From Candidatus Cloacimonadota bacterium (lineage in GTDB: Bacteria; Muiribacteriota; UBA6191), in NCBI GenBank assembly GCA_002402105.1, contig NVVD01000014.1:21874-85873 (forward strand): DNA of 64,000 nt. The letters are read 5' to 3'. Below, one piece after another: positions 45,172 through 53,835 of the stretch (the stretch's first letter is position 1; every line of letters starts with the position of its first letter). Below the pieces are notes generated by a model. That model was not told where the DNA came from. It worked only from the letters and a program-made list of their open reading frames with translations, and searched no databases. The position numbers and the translations under genes were made by a program.

Positions 45172-46173
45172 CTATTTCCCCCACCTTGAGCCACCGCTAG
45201 AGGATCTTGATGAAAACCAACCCCGTGATGAACTTTTAGAGCTTCTTGATGCCCTTGAACTTGACCTACCAAAACCGCTAGATTTACTACCTGATCTTGA
45301 TGATTTTCCAAAACCACCACTTCTTGCTTTTGATCTAACATTATTAGCCGATGAAAAAGACTTTTTTGAAGCTAATTTTGAACTTTTTGAACGTGATGGT
45401 ATTTTACCCGAACTTGTACGTAATCTACCATAGGTACTCTTGCCACTAGAATATCTAGTGACTGTAGTACGACGACTACCACGTACATGCCCAAGAGAGT
45501 AGGGTCTATAATATCCGCCATACCAACCATAATAACTTCGGCCATACCAACTTGGACGAAAAAACATATCTCTCATAATCATATAAGTTAATAAATTGCT
45601 TCGATAGTTATGTTGATAATTATGGCTATCTGAATAAAATGCATTGGACGGACGAGCTTCCATTTTCATGCCACTCATTTGCCCGCTAGTATTTACTTCA
45701 GGTACAGCCGTTAATGCAACAAGTTCTACTGCTTTATTTTTTGCTATGTCTTCCCATTTTGCTGCATCTGAAAATGGAGGATATGTCTTAACAGTATTAG
45801 GGTCTGGAACCCTAATTGAAAAGGTCATTTGCTCATCGTTACCCTCAGGGATAACTAAAATTGGATCAGCTGTACCATCATCATTTAAATCAACAGTCGA
45901 AATTTCACGAATTTTTTGAGAAAAAGATCTTACAACAGCACTTTGTAATTCATTTCCTTTTTTCTTTTGCTGAGCGGCCTCTTTGTAACACTCTGATAGC
46001 ATACTAGGAAGCAATGAAGCATCTAAATCTTCTTTTAAATTTACTTCTCCATACTCATTTAATATACCTGAGACTCCTACTCCTACATTCCCACTATTAT
46101 AGCGGTCAGAACCACATCCAACCAAAAAAAATAGCGATAAAGTAAAAGCAACTAAACTTATAACTCTCATCAT
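45172..46173 (-). CDS. Lipoprotein with a Ser/Gly/Arg-rich C-terminal tail, next to DUF350
   Basis: The 333-residue product has lipobox LVGC (predicted lipid-modified Cys20). A globular region (about 30-170) contains VDLNDDGTADP, an Asp-rich loop. A Tyr/Arg-rich stretch (YYGWYGGYYRPY near 215-226) follows. The last 90 residues are almost only Ser, Arg, Gly, Lys and Phe (for example GGFGKSSRSGSKSSGFGRSS). In enterobacteria DUF350 genes sit next to YjfM/YgiB-type lipoproteins (DUF1190) with similar basic serine-rich tails; I infer an analogous partnership. The tail could bind polyanions such as DNA, LPS or teichoic-like polymers. The gene is the first of the DUF350 operon. Confidence 0.7.
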   Translation of the reverse strand: MMRVISLVAFTLSLFFLVGCGSDRYNSGNVGVGVSGILNEYGEVNLKEDLDASLLPSMLSECYKEAAQQKKKGNELQSAVVRSFSQKIREISTVDLNDDGTADPILVIPEGNDEQMTFSIRVPDPNTVKTYPPFSDAAKWEDIAKNKAVELVALTAVPEVNTSGQMSGMKMEARPSNAFYSDSHNYQHNYRSNLLTYMIMRDMFFRPSWYGRSYYGWYGGYYRPYSLGHVRGSRRTTVTRYSSGKSTYGRLRTSSGKIPSRSKSSKLASKKSFSSANNVRSKARSGGFGKSSRSGSKSSGFGRSSSRASRSSKSSSRGWFSSRSSSGGSRWGK

Positions 46174-46503
46174 TTACGTCCACCTTGTCATAGTATTAAA
46201 GATATTATAATTTAAAATCAATTCAGCCATATTTATACGAGCAAAAAGAACCCAATTATAATTTTGTAGCTATTCTACCCAAAATTGTTAAAAATCTCTA
46301 TTATTTTACTATAAAATTATTTACTTGTAGTAATTCTTATCAGATACAATAAAATATTTCGCCTCTTTATTCTCCTAGAAGTGATGATATAAATATACAT
46401 TAATTGATTTGTTAATTCTTTCAATGCTAGGATAACGTCTGCTAAAAAGTAAAAATTATCCTATGCATAATTTTAATTAATAATTTGTTAAAGGAGTCAT
46501 CTT
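46174..46503. other. Divergent intergenic region with an inverted repeat
   Basis: About 330 AT-rich bases between the lipoprotein gene (minus strand) and the DUF3604 gene (plus strand). It must contain both promoters. The only structure I see is the 8-bp inverted repeat at 46428-46463. An AAGGAG ribosome binding site at 46491-46496 serves the DUF3604 gene. Confidence 0.5.
46428..46463. promoter_or_regulatory. Inverted repeat upstream of the DUF3604 gene
   Basis: TAGGATAA (46428-46435) and TTATCCTA (46456-46463) are perfect mirror arms 20 bases apart. It could bind a dimeric regulator or form an RNA hairpin in the leader. Confidence 0.4.
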
Positions 46504-48261
46504 ATGCCCTATCTCATACTCATTTTCGTTTTCCTCTCTTTATTTACTTCCTCCCAAATAACAAACTCTTTAATAAAATCTTTTTCTAACTCTAAAAAAC
46601 AAATTATATTTCTTTCAAATACACCAAAAATTATAGTTAACAAAGACTTTTTTTTATTTTTTACATTTAATCCTCCTTCAAACTTAGACTCCTTTGAAGT
46701 TATTTTAAGTAGTGAACAATTACCTCAACTACATCTAGGAAGTAATTTTCGCTTTTTTAAAAATAAAAATTGCTTTACTCAAAAAAAATTTACTCGAACC
46801 AAAAGCCTATCTCGCACTTATCAAAAATATCAATTTCAAAGAAAAAGTAATTGTAAACTAAAGAAAGATAAAATTATTTACTCATCTTATGCCCCAACAA
46901 GTGCTTTTACTTATCCACTTACCTTCCATTTTTTTGATCACCAAAAAAAGCTTCTATCTAAAAAAAGCTTTCCATTAAAAATTCAAGAAGACAATGATAT
47001 TTTTTTAAATTGTCAAATGATTCGCAAAACAAAGGTCTACCTTCACTGTAGCGGATTAGACTCTCTTGGCAACTCTTCTAACAATGGACTTTTAGTTCAA
47101 GGTGGATTAGAATTTACCAATCAAACAATTGATCAAGTTATCTTTGCTCCTCATTTCTTCTTAATTAAAAATCCCAAAGATTTTATGAGATTTCATTACC
47201 ACTATAAGGGCAAAAACTATATTTCTAATGCACTTCCCCCAAAAAACAACCCAATCTATTTTGGAGATTTACACACTCATAGTATGTATTCTGATTCACG
47301 CTTACCTGTTACCCCTCATGATTTATTTCAATATGGAAAAAATGTCTCAGCCTTAGATTTTATGGCAATTACTGACCATGCCGAGGGAGTTTTTGGTAAA
47401 CCACTCAATAAAAAGCAATGGTTAAATACAATTCAACAAACAAAAAAAGCAAATCAAGCCAATCGTTTTTCGGCCTTTTTAGGTTTTGAATGGACATCTA
47501 CTTTTTTAACTCCAAAAAGTCCTTGGGGACATAGAACAATCATTTATCCAAATTATAATGGATTACCTTATCGCTCTGACTTAAAAAACTACTCCTCTCC
47601 AAAAAAGCTGTATAAAGCAACTGGAAATGTATTTTCTTTTCCACACCATAGTATGATTCATTGGGGAAGTTTTAACTATAAAATGGGACTGCAAAACAAT
47701 GAAAAAGCTTTTGAAGTTTTTTCTAGTCACGGAAGCTCAGAAGATATCCATACCACAATAAAACAACCAGTTATTCATGGCTCTTTACATGAAGCTATTA
47801 AAAATACTGATGCAAAGTTTTCTATTCTTGCTGCTTCTGATACTCATGCAGGACATCCTGGTTTAAATGATTGGTATAATTTAATAAAGCCTTCTATGCT
47901 TGATGGAGGAGGATTAACCGCTGTATTTTCAAAAAAAAATAATAAAAAATCTATTTATCAAAACTTAATGGATAAAAAGTTTTATGCAACATCTGGAACC
48001 AGAATCATCTTACTACCCAATAACTTTCATCATCCTTTTCCTTTAAAGGTTTATGGAACCCACGAGTTACACCATATTAAAATAATTTCTTTTAACAAAA
48101 AGGGTCATAAAAGGTTTCAAACTTTACCTCTATCTGGTAAAAAAGCCACCATAGTTCAAAATGAAGTTTCTTTTCATGATGTAGATAAATACTATTTACA
48201 AATTAAACAAAAAGATAATGAATTAGCCTGGATTGGCCCTTACTTTTATAATAAAAAATAA
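46504..48261 (+). CDS. Exported DUF3604 protein with PHP-type metal-binding motifs
   Basis: A 585-residue protein with a signal peptide (residues 2-17). The N-terminal third (about 20-240) is a beta domain. The rest is a PHP-like phosphoesterase fold: YFGDLHTHSMYSDSRL near 252-267, AITDHAEG near 289-296, FLGFEWTSTF near 325, FPHHSMIH near 379 and AASDTHAGHPG near 443-453. His/Asp ligands of the DUF3604 family are all present. The family is found often as exported enzymes of unknown substrate. The AAGGAG ribosome binding site is strong. The gene precedes a DUF1800/DUF1501 pair on the same strand, 97 bases away. Confidence 0.85.
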   Translation: MPYLILIFVFLSLFTSSQITNSLIKSFSNSKKQIIFLSNTPKIIVNKDFFLFFTFNPPSNLDSFEVILSSEQLPQLHLGSNFRFFKNKNCFTQKKFTRTKSLSRTYQKYQFQRKSNCKLKKDKIIYSSYAPTSAFTYPLTFHFFDHQKKLLSKKSFPLKIQEDNDIFLNCQMIRKTKVYLHCSGLDSLGNSSNNGLLVQGGLEFTNQTIDQVIFAPHFFLIKNPKDFMRFHYHYKGKNYISNALPPKNNPIYFGDLHTHSMYSDSRLPVTPHDLFQYGKNVSALDFMAITDHAEGVFGKPLNKKQWLNTIQQTKKANQANRFSAFLGFEWTSTFLTPKSPWGHRTIIYPNYNGLPYRSDLKNYSSPKKLYKATGNVFSFPHHSMIHWGSFNYKMGLQNNEKAFEVFSSHGSSEDIHTTIKQPVIHGSLHEAIKNTDAKFSILAASDTHAGHPGLNDWYNLIKPSMLDGGGLTAVFSKKNNKKSIYQNLMDKKFYATSGTRIILLPNNFHHPFPLKVYGTHELHHIKIISFNKKGHKRFQTLPLSGKKATIVQNEVSFHDVDKYYLQIKQKDNELAWIGPYFYNKK

Positions 48262-48358
48262 TTTGTAACCTTTTAAGAAACTAATACATCTAACTATTAC
48301 AAAAGGTTTATTTATACTTAATTTTTAACCTGTACAAACACTTTTACAAGGAGGTAGT

Positions 48359-49672
48359 ATGAAAAAATTACTATTGCAGTTTCTTTTTATTTCAATGTCC
48401 TTTTCTTTGACTCACCAAGAGGCAAGACACTTACTTTCACTAACAAGTGTTGGTTTTAACACAAACGAAATCAAAGAAATTTTACCCCTATCTAAAAATA
48501 AAGCTATCAACTTTATTTTTAATTTAAGTTCAGACAATAGCCCATCAAATACCCCTGATTATTTACAAAAATTACCTACTTTTCAAGAATTTAGAAAACT
48601 TCCCAAAAAAGAAAAACAAAAATTAAGAAAAAGTCAAAGAAAACTAGGAGTTCAACTTCAAGCTGATTGGTATACCCATTTATCTGAATCCAAGTCGCAA
48701 TTAAGAGAAAAAATGATTATTTTTTGGCATAATCATTTTGTTTCTTCTTTGCAAAAAGTCAAAAATCCTGTACTTATGCTAAAACAGCATAATCTATTTA
48801 GAAAACACGCCCTTGGTTCTTTTAAAAGCTTCTTGAAAGATATAGTGCTTGATCCTGCCATGATTCATTATCTTGATACTCAAAGTAACCATAAAAAGAA
48901 ACCCAATGAAAATTTTGCCCGTGAGTTATTAGAACTTTTTACTCTTGGTATTGGTAACTATACCGAAAATGATATTAAAGAAATTGCTAAATCTTTTACT
49001 GGATATAAAGCAAATCGCTTTAATGGAGAGCTTTCTATTAATTACAGGTTACACGACCACAGTCATAAAACTATTTTTAAAAAAACCAGACGCTTTATGG
49101 CAGAAGATATCGTTGAACTACTATTTGAACAAGATAGCTTGACCCCCTTTATTGTAAAAAAAGTATCCAAAGAATTTATTTTTAAAAACTTATCTAATCA
49201 AAAAATAACAGAGTTGTCTAAAAACTTTATAGAATCTTCTTATGATATTTCATTATTAATCAAAAGTATTTTGCAACTTGATGAATTTTGGGCTAAAGAA
49301 AATCAAGGTATTTTTATCAAGTCTCCTGTCGAATTAATGATAGGTGTTGTCAGGTACTTTGACATTAAAATAAAAGACCCTAAAATCTATGTCAAACTAG
49401 GAAGACAAATGAATCAGGTTTTATTAAATCCTCCCAATGTAAAGGGTTGGATTGGTGGAAACCATTGGATAAACTCACACACATTTATTGTTAGAAAAAA
49501 CATTTCAAATCGTTTATCTAATAATATGAAATCTATGATGAACACTAATAACTCTACAGTAAACCTCAACTATCTACTAGCATTTAAATACCAATCTCAA
49601 TTCAAAAAAATTAAAAATCAAAAAAAGAAACTACGAAAAATTTTAAGCAGTGACTACTTTCAATTAAAATAA
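48359..49672 (+). CDS. DUF1800 exported protein
   Basis: A 437-residue protein. The N-terminal half has ARHLLSLTSVGFN and then, after a Lys-rich loop, IFWHNHFVSSLQKVK near 120-134, NENFARELLELFTLGIGNYTEND near 183-205, and the later RMNQVLLNPPNVKGWIGG. These are the conserved blocks of DUF1800. The short signal peptide (residues 3-16) predicts export. An AAGGAGG ribosome binding site precedes the ATG. DUF1800 genes are nearly always followed by DUF1501, as here (9 bases). Function is unknown; the pair is suspected to act together on the outside of the cell. Confidence 0.9.
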   Translation: MKKLLLQFLFISMSFSLTHQEARHLLSLTSVGFNTNEIKEILPLSKNKAINFIFNLSSDNSPSNTPDYLQKLPTFQEFRKLPKKEKQKLRKSQRKLGVQLQADWYTHLSESKSQLREKMIIFWHNHFVSSLQKVKNPVLMLKQHNLFRKHALGSFKSFLKDIVLDPAMIHYLDTQSNHKKKPNENFARELLELFTLGIGNYTENDIKEIAKSFTGYKANRFNGELSINYRLHDHSHKTIFKKTRRFMAEDIVELLFEQDSLTPFIVKKVSKEFIFKNLSNQKITELSKNFIESSYDISLLIKSILQLDEFWAKENQGIFIKSPVELMIGVVRYFDIKIKDPKIYVKLGRQMNQVLLNPPNVKGWIGGNHWINSHTFIVRKNISNRLSNNMKSMMNTNNSTVNLNYLLAFKYQSQFKKIKNQKKKLRKILSSDYFQLK

Positions 49673-49681
49673 GGAAACATC

Positions 49682-50833
49682 ATGAATCGACGACAATTTA
49701 TCTATGGTTTACTCTCTAGTCTAGCTATAGCACATTCAAAAAAAAACTTTGCAAATACCTTTAATACAAATCAAAAAGTCTTAATTTTAATTGAATTAAA
49801 GGGTGGAAACGATGGCCTTAATACTTTTGTACCTTTTAATGACCCGATGTATCAAAAACTAAGACCAAAACTAGCATTAACAAAAGATGAAGTTATCTCT
49901 TTTGATAAGGATATTTATTTACACAAGTCTTTAAAAAAATGGAAATCTCTTTGGAATAATAAAGATTTAGCCATTGTTCAAGGCTTAGGCTATGACGAAC
50001 CCATAAGATCGCATTTTAGATCCATTGACATTTGGGATACAGCATCAGATAGTGACGAGTTTTTAAATCATGGTTGGATGAACGATAGTTTAGCCTTTAA
50101 AAAGTCACTCTATGATTTTGAAGGTCTTATTTTAGGTAATTCAGACCCAGGCCCCTTACAAGGTGGAGATATTCAGTCATTAGTCATTAAAAATCAAAAA
50201 CAGTTTCTAAAGAGAGCAAAAAAAATCAAAAAATCTAAAAGACCTATTATGAATAATTCTTTAGCACATTTTGACTCTATTCAATCAGACATACAAAGAT
50301 CATATCAAATGATTCAAAATAAAATGAATAAATCTCTCCAATTAACTGAATTTTCTAAAGATAAATTATCTCGCTCATTAAAATCAGCTGCTGAATTTAT
50401 TATTAGTGGAATCAATGTACCTGTTATTAAAATAACTCATGGTGGTTTTGATACTCATTCCAACCAAAAAAACACTCATGCTCGTCTTTTAAAGCAACTT
50501 GCTACAGCAACTACAAGCTTTAAAGAGGCATTAATCAAACATAACTTATGGGATAAAGTAACCTTAGCTACCTATTCAGAGTTTGGCAGAAGAGCCGAGG
50601 AAAATGGTAGTAAAGGAAGCGACCACGGCACAGCTAATACTCATTTTGTTATGGGTGCTAATGTTAAAGGCGGCTTGTATGGACAAAAAATTGATTTAAC
50701 AAACTTAATTAATAAAGATTTAGTTCATACAAATGATTTTAGAAACTATCTTAAGACTCTTATCGAAAAAGGTCTCGATATTGAAGCACCTCTGAGATTA
50801 AAGAAATTTTCAAATTTAAACTTTATTACTTGA
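49682..50833 (+). CDS. DUF1501 exported protein (Tat-type signal)
   Basis: A 383-residue protein of the DUF1501 family, related to the alkaline phosphatase/sulfatase fold. The N-terminus MNRRQFIYGLLSSLA has the twin-arginine motif RRQF, so it is probably exported folded by the Tat pathway. Motifs include LKGGNDGLNTFVP (about 37-49), SHFRSIDIWDTAS near 107-120, GGFDTHSNQ near 259-267 and EFGRRAEENGSKGSDHGTA near 300-318. The Asp/His set fits metal binding. Its partner DUF1800 lies 9 bases upstream. It converges with the Ser/Thr kinase gene and overlaps its end by 8 bases. Confidence 0.9.
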   Translation: MNRRQFIYGLLSSLAIAHSKKNFANTFNTNQKVLILIELKGGNDGLNTFVPFNDPMYQKLRPKLALTKDEVISFDKDIYLHKSLKKWKSLWNNKDLAIVQGLGYDEPIRSHFRSIDIWDTASDSDEFLNHGWMNDSLAFKKSLYDFEGLILGNSDPGPLQGGDIQSLVIKNQKQFLKRAKKIKKSKRPIMNNSLAHFDSIQSDIQRSYQMIQNKMNKSLQLTEFSKDKLSRSLKSAAEFIISGINVPVIKITHGGFDTHSNQKNTHARLLKQLATATTSFKEALIKHNLWDKVTLATYSEFGRRAEENGSKGSDHGTANTHFVMGANVKGGLYGQKIDLTNLINKDLVHTNDFRNYLKTLIEKGLDIEAPLRLKKFSNLNFIT

Positions 50834-51950
50834 TATTCATTACCAAAGCTTTCAAATATATAAATACATCTACTAAACTCCACCACTTTAAAAAGTGTCC
50901 TCCTATAATAAAAATAGATAGTAAAAACAAAAAACCAATGACTACAAATAAAGTTTTATTTTCTTCTTGGTTTTCTACTAAAATTTCTTTTTGTATTACA
51001 ACTTCTACTTTTTTAGTCTGTATCGTTTTAGATTTTGTAAGTGGGCTTGCCTTATAAAAAGTCTCGCTATATTTTTCTAAAAAAAGTTTATAACCTTTTT
51101 TTATTTTAGTTTTATTAGTAACTTTTAAAAGCCTTTCTTCTAAATCAAATACACTTTGAATTCTTTCTGTTGGATCAGCTTGTATCAACTCTAAGCATAT
51201 TTTTTCTAAATCTATATTTTCAAGTTTTCCTATCTTTGGTAGCTTTTCTTTTTTCTTTTTATATACATCTATAATACCGTCTTTTGAGGTAAATTTAATC
51301 GGTAGTTTTTTAGTAAATAACTCATATAAAATAATACCTAAAGCATATAAATCTACCGTATTTTTAACGTCTTTTCTTTCACCTTCAATTTGCTCTGGTG
51401 CCATATAATCTAAAGTACCAAGAACAGTACCTGGTAAAGTACGCTTTGTTTCTACATGTCTTACAACCCCAAGATCAATTAAACGAACCTTTCCGTCTTT
51501 GGATATTAAAATATTTTCTGGTTTTAAGTCTCTATGAAAAATACCCTTTTCATGGCATTCATCTAATGCTTTACATAACTCTAAAATAATATGAACTGAT
51601 GATTCTGTATCAAGAGGAGCAAGCTTTTTTATTACTTTTGTTAGTTCTATCCCGTCTATATATTCTAATATTAAACAACAAACTCCTTTTTCTTGAATAA
51701 TTTCTTTTGGCTTAACCACAATTTCTGAATTTATTTTTTGTAGATAATCAAACTCAGCCAAAAAACGAGACTTTTTTCGCCTATCTGATAAATATTGTGG
51801 CAATAAGGTTTTGGCTACGAAAACTTCTCCATCTACATTTTCAACCTTATAAACCTGAGCCATTCCACCAGTAGCAATGGCTTTTCCTAAAACTTTATAA
51901 GGACCAAACTTGAGTTCTTTTGATAATATTTTAGCCATAGTTTCTTTCAT
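50826..51950 (-). CDS. Membrane-anchored Ser/Thr protein kinase
   Basis: A 374-residue Hanks-type kinase. The Gly-loop GKAIATGGMAQVYKV begins near 22, the ATP-binding Lys47 is in VAKTLL, HRDLKPENIL lies near 138, DLG replaces the usual DFG near 156, and APEQIEGE near 184 is the activation segment. The C-terminal quarter has one transmembrane helix (about 331-352, VVIGFLFLLSIFIIGGHFL) and a short tail, so there is no extracellular PASTA-type sensor. Substrates are unknown. Two in-frame ATGs compete (51950 and 51938) with no clear ribosome binding site; the longer one is given. It converges with the DUF1501 gene. Confidence 0.9.
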   Translation of the reverse strand: MKETMAKILSKELKFGPYKVLGKAIATGGMAQVYKVENVDGEVFVAKTLLPQYLSDRRKKSRFLAEFDYLQKINSEIVVKPKEIIQEKGVCCLILEYIDGIELTKVIKKLAPLDTESSVHIILELCKALDECHEKGIFHRDLKPENILISKDGKVRLIDLGVVRHVETKRTLPGTVLGTLDYMAPEQIEGERKDVKNTVDLYALGIILYELFTKKLPIKFTSKDGIIDVYKKKKEKLPKIGKLENIDLEKICLELIQADPTERIQSVFDLEERLLKVTNKTKIKKGYKLFLEKYSETFYKASPLTKSKTIQTKKVEVVIQKEILVENQEENKTLFVVIGFLFLLSIFIIGGHFLKWWSLVDVFIYLKALVMNIK

Positions 51951-52110
51951 TTACCTTGTTGTTTATTCTTTTGATCTATCGACGAATTTGATATCATTTT
52001 GTCACTAAACAACTAAGTAATTTTATTTAAAACTACACTTGACGTTTTTTAAAAAAACCTTAGTCTGAACTTTAAATAAATCACTATAAAATAAATCTTG
52101 GGAGAACTAC

Positions 52111-53301
52111 ATGAAAAAAATGTTATTCACTGGAATCTTATCACTAGGCTTAGCAGCAACATCTCTTATTTCTACTAACTTTGCACAAACACCTAAAAAT
52201 ATTAAAGAATGGACATATTTAATTTATATCAATGCTGATAACAATCTTGATAAGTTTGGTGTTGGTGACTTAGAAGAAATGGCTGAAATTGGTTCAAATG
52301 AAAACGTAAATATTGTAGTTCAATTAGATAGAGCATATGGTAAACCAGCAAAAAGATATTTTGTTCAAAAAGGTGATACTAATATGGTTGAAGACCTTGG
52401 TGAAGTTGATATGGGTTCTGTTAAAACATTAACAGAGTTTGTTGAATGGGGCTCTACTAATTATCCAGCTGAACATTATGCAACAGTTATCTGGAACCAC
52501 GGTTCTGGTTGGAATAAAAGAGCAACTAACGGTGTTTTTAAAGGTATCTCTTATGATGATCAATCAGGAAACCACATCACTACTGCTCAATTAACTGGTG
52601 CTGCTAAAGACATCAGAAACATCTTAGGTAAAAAATTAGATATCATGGCTTTTGACGCTTGTTTAATGCAAATGCTTGAAGTTTCTTACGCTATGAAAGA
52701 CGATGTAGAAATCATGCTTGCATCTCAAGAAACAGAGCCAGGTGAAGGTTGGGCCTATAACGACTCTTTAAAAGAGCTTGTTAATAAAAAAGGCTTAACA
52801 GCTCAAGAAGTTTCAACAATTATTGTTGATACATATGATGCATCTTATGATAGTGGCTCTCAAGGTAACTCTTCAACTACTCAAAGTTGGGTTGATTTAT
52901 CTAAAACAGATGCTTTAGTTGATGCACTAAATGTATTAGCAGAGCAATTGATGGATGGCCATAAAACACAATTAAAATCAGCAGTAGCAAGTGTACAAAA
53001 ATTTTACTATCGTTCAAATGTTGACTTAATCCATCTTCTAGAATTATTATCACCAAACCTTTCTGGTGAAGCATCCGATGCTTGTAAAAAAGCAATCATT
53101 GCAGCAAATGCATTTGTTGGACATCATGCAACTCATGGCTCTAAAATGAAAAACTCTAAAGGTACAGCAATCTACTTTCCTGCTAACGGGTATAGCTTTA
53201 GTGATAAATACTTAAAGCTTGAGTTCGCAAAAGTAAGCAAATGGGATGAAATGCTTAAAAGCTTTTATAAAGCGTCAAAAACTAGAATGCAAGATCTCTA
53301 A
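52111..53301 (+). CDS. Exported clostripain-family cysteine peptidase (C11)
   Basis: A 396-residue protein with a signal peptide (residues 2-25, ending near AQTPK). The catalytic His is in VIWNHGSGWN near 127-136 and the catalytic Cys in MAFDACLMQMLE near 177-188, matching C11 peptidases. LIYINADNNLDKF is the conserved first strand block. These enzymes cut after Arg or Lys and are usually secreted; Ca-dependent auto-processing is common in the family. The start follows GGGAG with 6 bases spacing. Codons here favour GGT, GCT and GAA more than in neighbours, suggesting high expression. A terminator follows. Confidence 0.92.
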   Translation: MKKMLFTGILSLGLAATSLISTNFAQTPKNIKEWTYLIYINADNNLDKFGVGDLEEMAEIGSNENVNIVVQLDRAYGKPAKRYFVQKGDTNMVEDLGEVDMGSVKTLTEFVEWGSTNYPAEHYATVIWNHGSGWNKRATNGVFKGISYDDQSGNHITTAQLTGAAKDIRNILGKKLDIMAFDACLMQMLEVSYAMKDDVEIMLASQETEPGEGWAYNDSLKELVNKKGLTAQEVSTIIVDTYDASYDSGSQGNSSTTQSWVDLSKTDALVDALNVLAEQLMDGHKTQLKSAVASVQKFYYRSNVDLIHLLELLSPNLSGEASDACKKAIIAANAFVGHHATHGSKMKNSKGTAIYFPANGYSFSDKYLKLEFAKVSKWDEMLKSFYKASKTRMQDL

Positions 53302-53318
53302 GATTTTAGTTTAGTTTT

Positions 53319-53351
53319 AAAAAACCTCTAATAAAATTAAAGGTTTTTTTT
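53319..53351 (+). terminator. Intrinsic terminator after the clostripain gene
   Basis: AAAAAACCT (53319-53327) pairs with AGGTTTTTT (53341-53349) and, inside, TAAT with ATTA. A T8 run ends it. One C-A mismatch sits in the stem. Confidence 0.8.
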
Positions 53352-53377
53352 ATGTACAAGCTTTTACATTTTTCTAA

Positions 53378-53383
53378 TATAAT
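53378..53383 (+). promoter_or_regulatory. -10 box of the globin gene with a very short leader
   Basis: A perfect TATAAT ends 14 bases before the ATG at 53398, with no -35 box match and no ribosome binding site. The transcript would have a leader of only about 8 bases. Confidence 0.4.
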
Positions 53384-53397
53384 GCTTCAATACCATT

Positions 53398-53835
53398 ATG
53401 AAAGAAAAAAAAGAATCATTATTTAAACGTATTGGTGGACGTAAAACTCTACAAAAAGTCCATAAACTATTTTACGACAAACTATTTTTACATCCTTGGC
53501 TTAAGCTTTTTTTTCAAGATACTTTTAGACCTCAAATTGAAAACCAACAAACAGATTTTATGACAAATGCTATGGGTGGTTTTATCTTATTTGTTGGTAA
53601 ACCCCCTATCCCTACTCATATTAATATGAACATCACAACAGAGATTTTTGATTTACGACACAACATTTTAAAAGAAACAATCTTAGAGTGTGGAGTTAAT
53701 GATAAACTTGCTAAAGAATGGCTCAAAATTGATTATGCTTTTAGAGCTGCTATTTGCAAGAAAGATGTATCCGAATGCATTAAAAAACATGATAATGATA
53801 AAATATTAGACTTCAAAAAGCCTCTTAATGCCTAA
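53398..53835 (+). CDS. Truncated hemoglobin
   Basis: A 145-residue 2-over-2 globin. LFKRIGG near 8-14, the FYDKLFLHPWL segment (about 25-35), ENQQTDFMTNAMGG near 48-61, and proximal His88 in DLRHNIL are the recognisable blocks. The family binds oxygen or detoxifies NO and peroxide. Length and motifs are intact; group I is favoured by the overall pattern, but group II cannot be excluded. There is no clear ribosome binding site and the -10 box lies 14 bases before the ATG, hinting at a leaderless transcript. The 3' end overlaps the convergent hydrolase gene by 11 bases. Confidence 0.9.
   Translation: MKEKKESLFKRIGGRKTLQKVHKLFYDKLFLHPWLKLFFQDTFRPQIENQQTDFMTNAMGGFILFVGKPPIPTHINMNITTEIFDLRHNILKETILECGVNDKLAKEWLKIDYAFRAAICKKDVSECIKKHDNDKILDFKKPLNA

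Noticed and set aside
48267-48308. AACCTTTT and AAAAGGTT arms between the DUF3604 and DUF1800 genes as a terminator
   Set aside because: The loop of 26 bases is too large and there is no proper T-run, so it is probably chance in AT-rich DNA.
50830-51057. A plus-strand frame overlapping the end of the kinase gene
   Set aside because: It is the mirror of the kinase tail and has no supporting start signals.
52039-52066. TTGACG with TAGTCT as the promoter of the clostripain gene
   Set aside because: The -35 box is good but the 16-base spacer and poor -10 box make it no better than chance; it is not listed as a feature.
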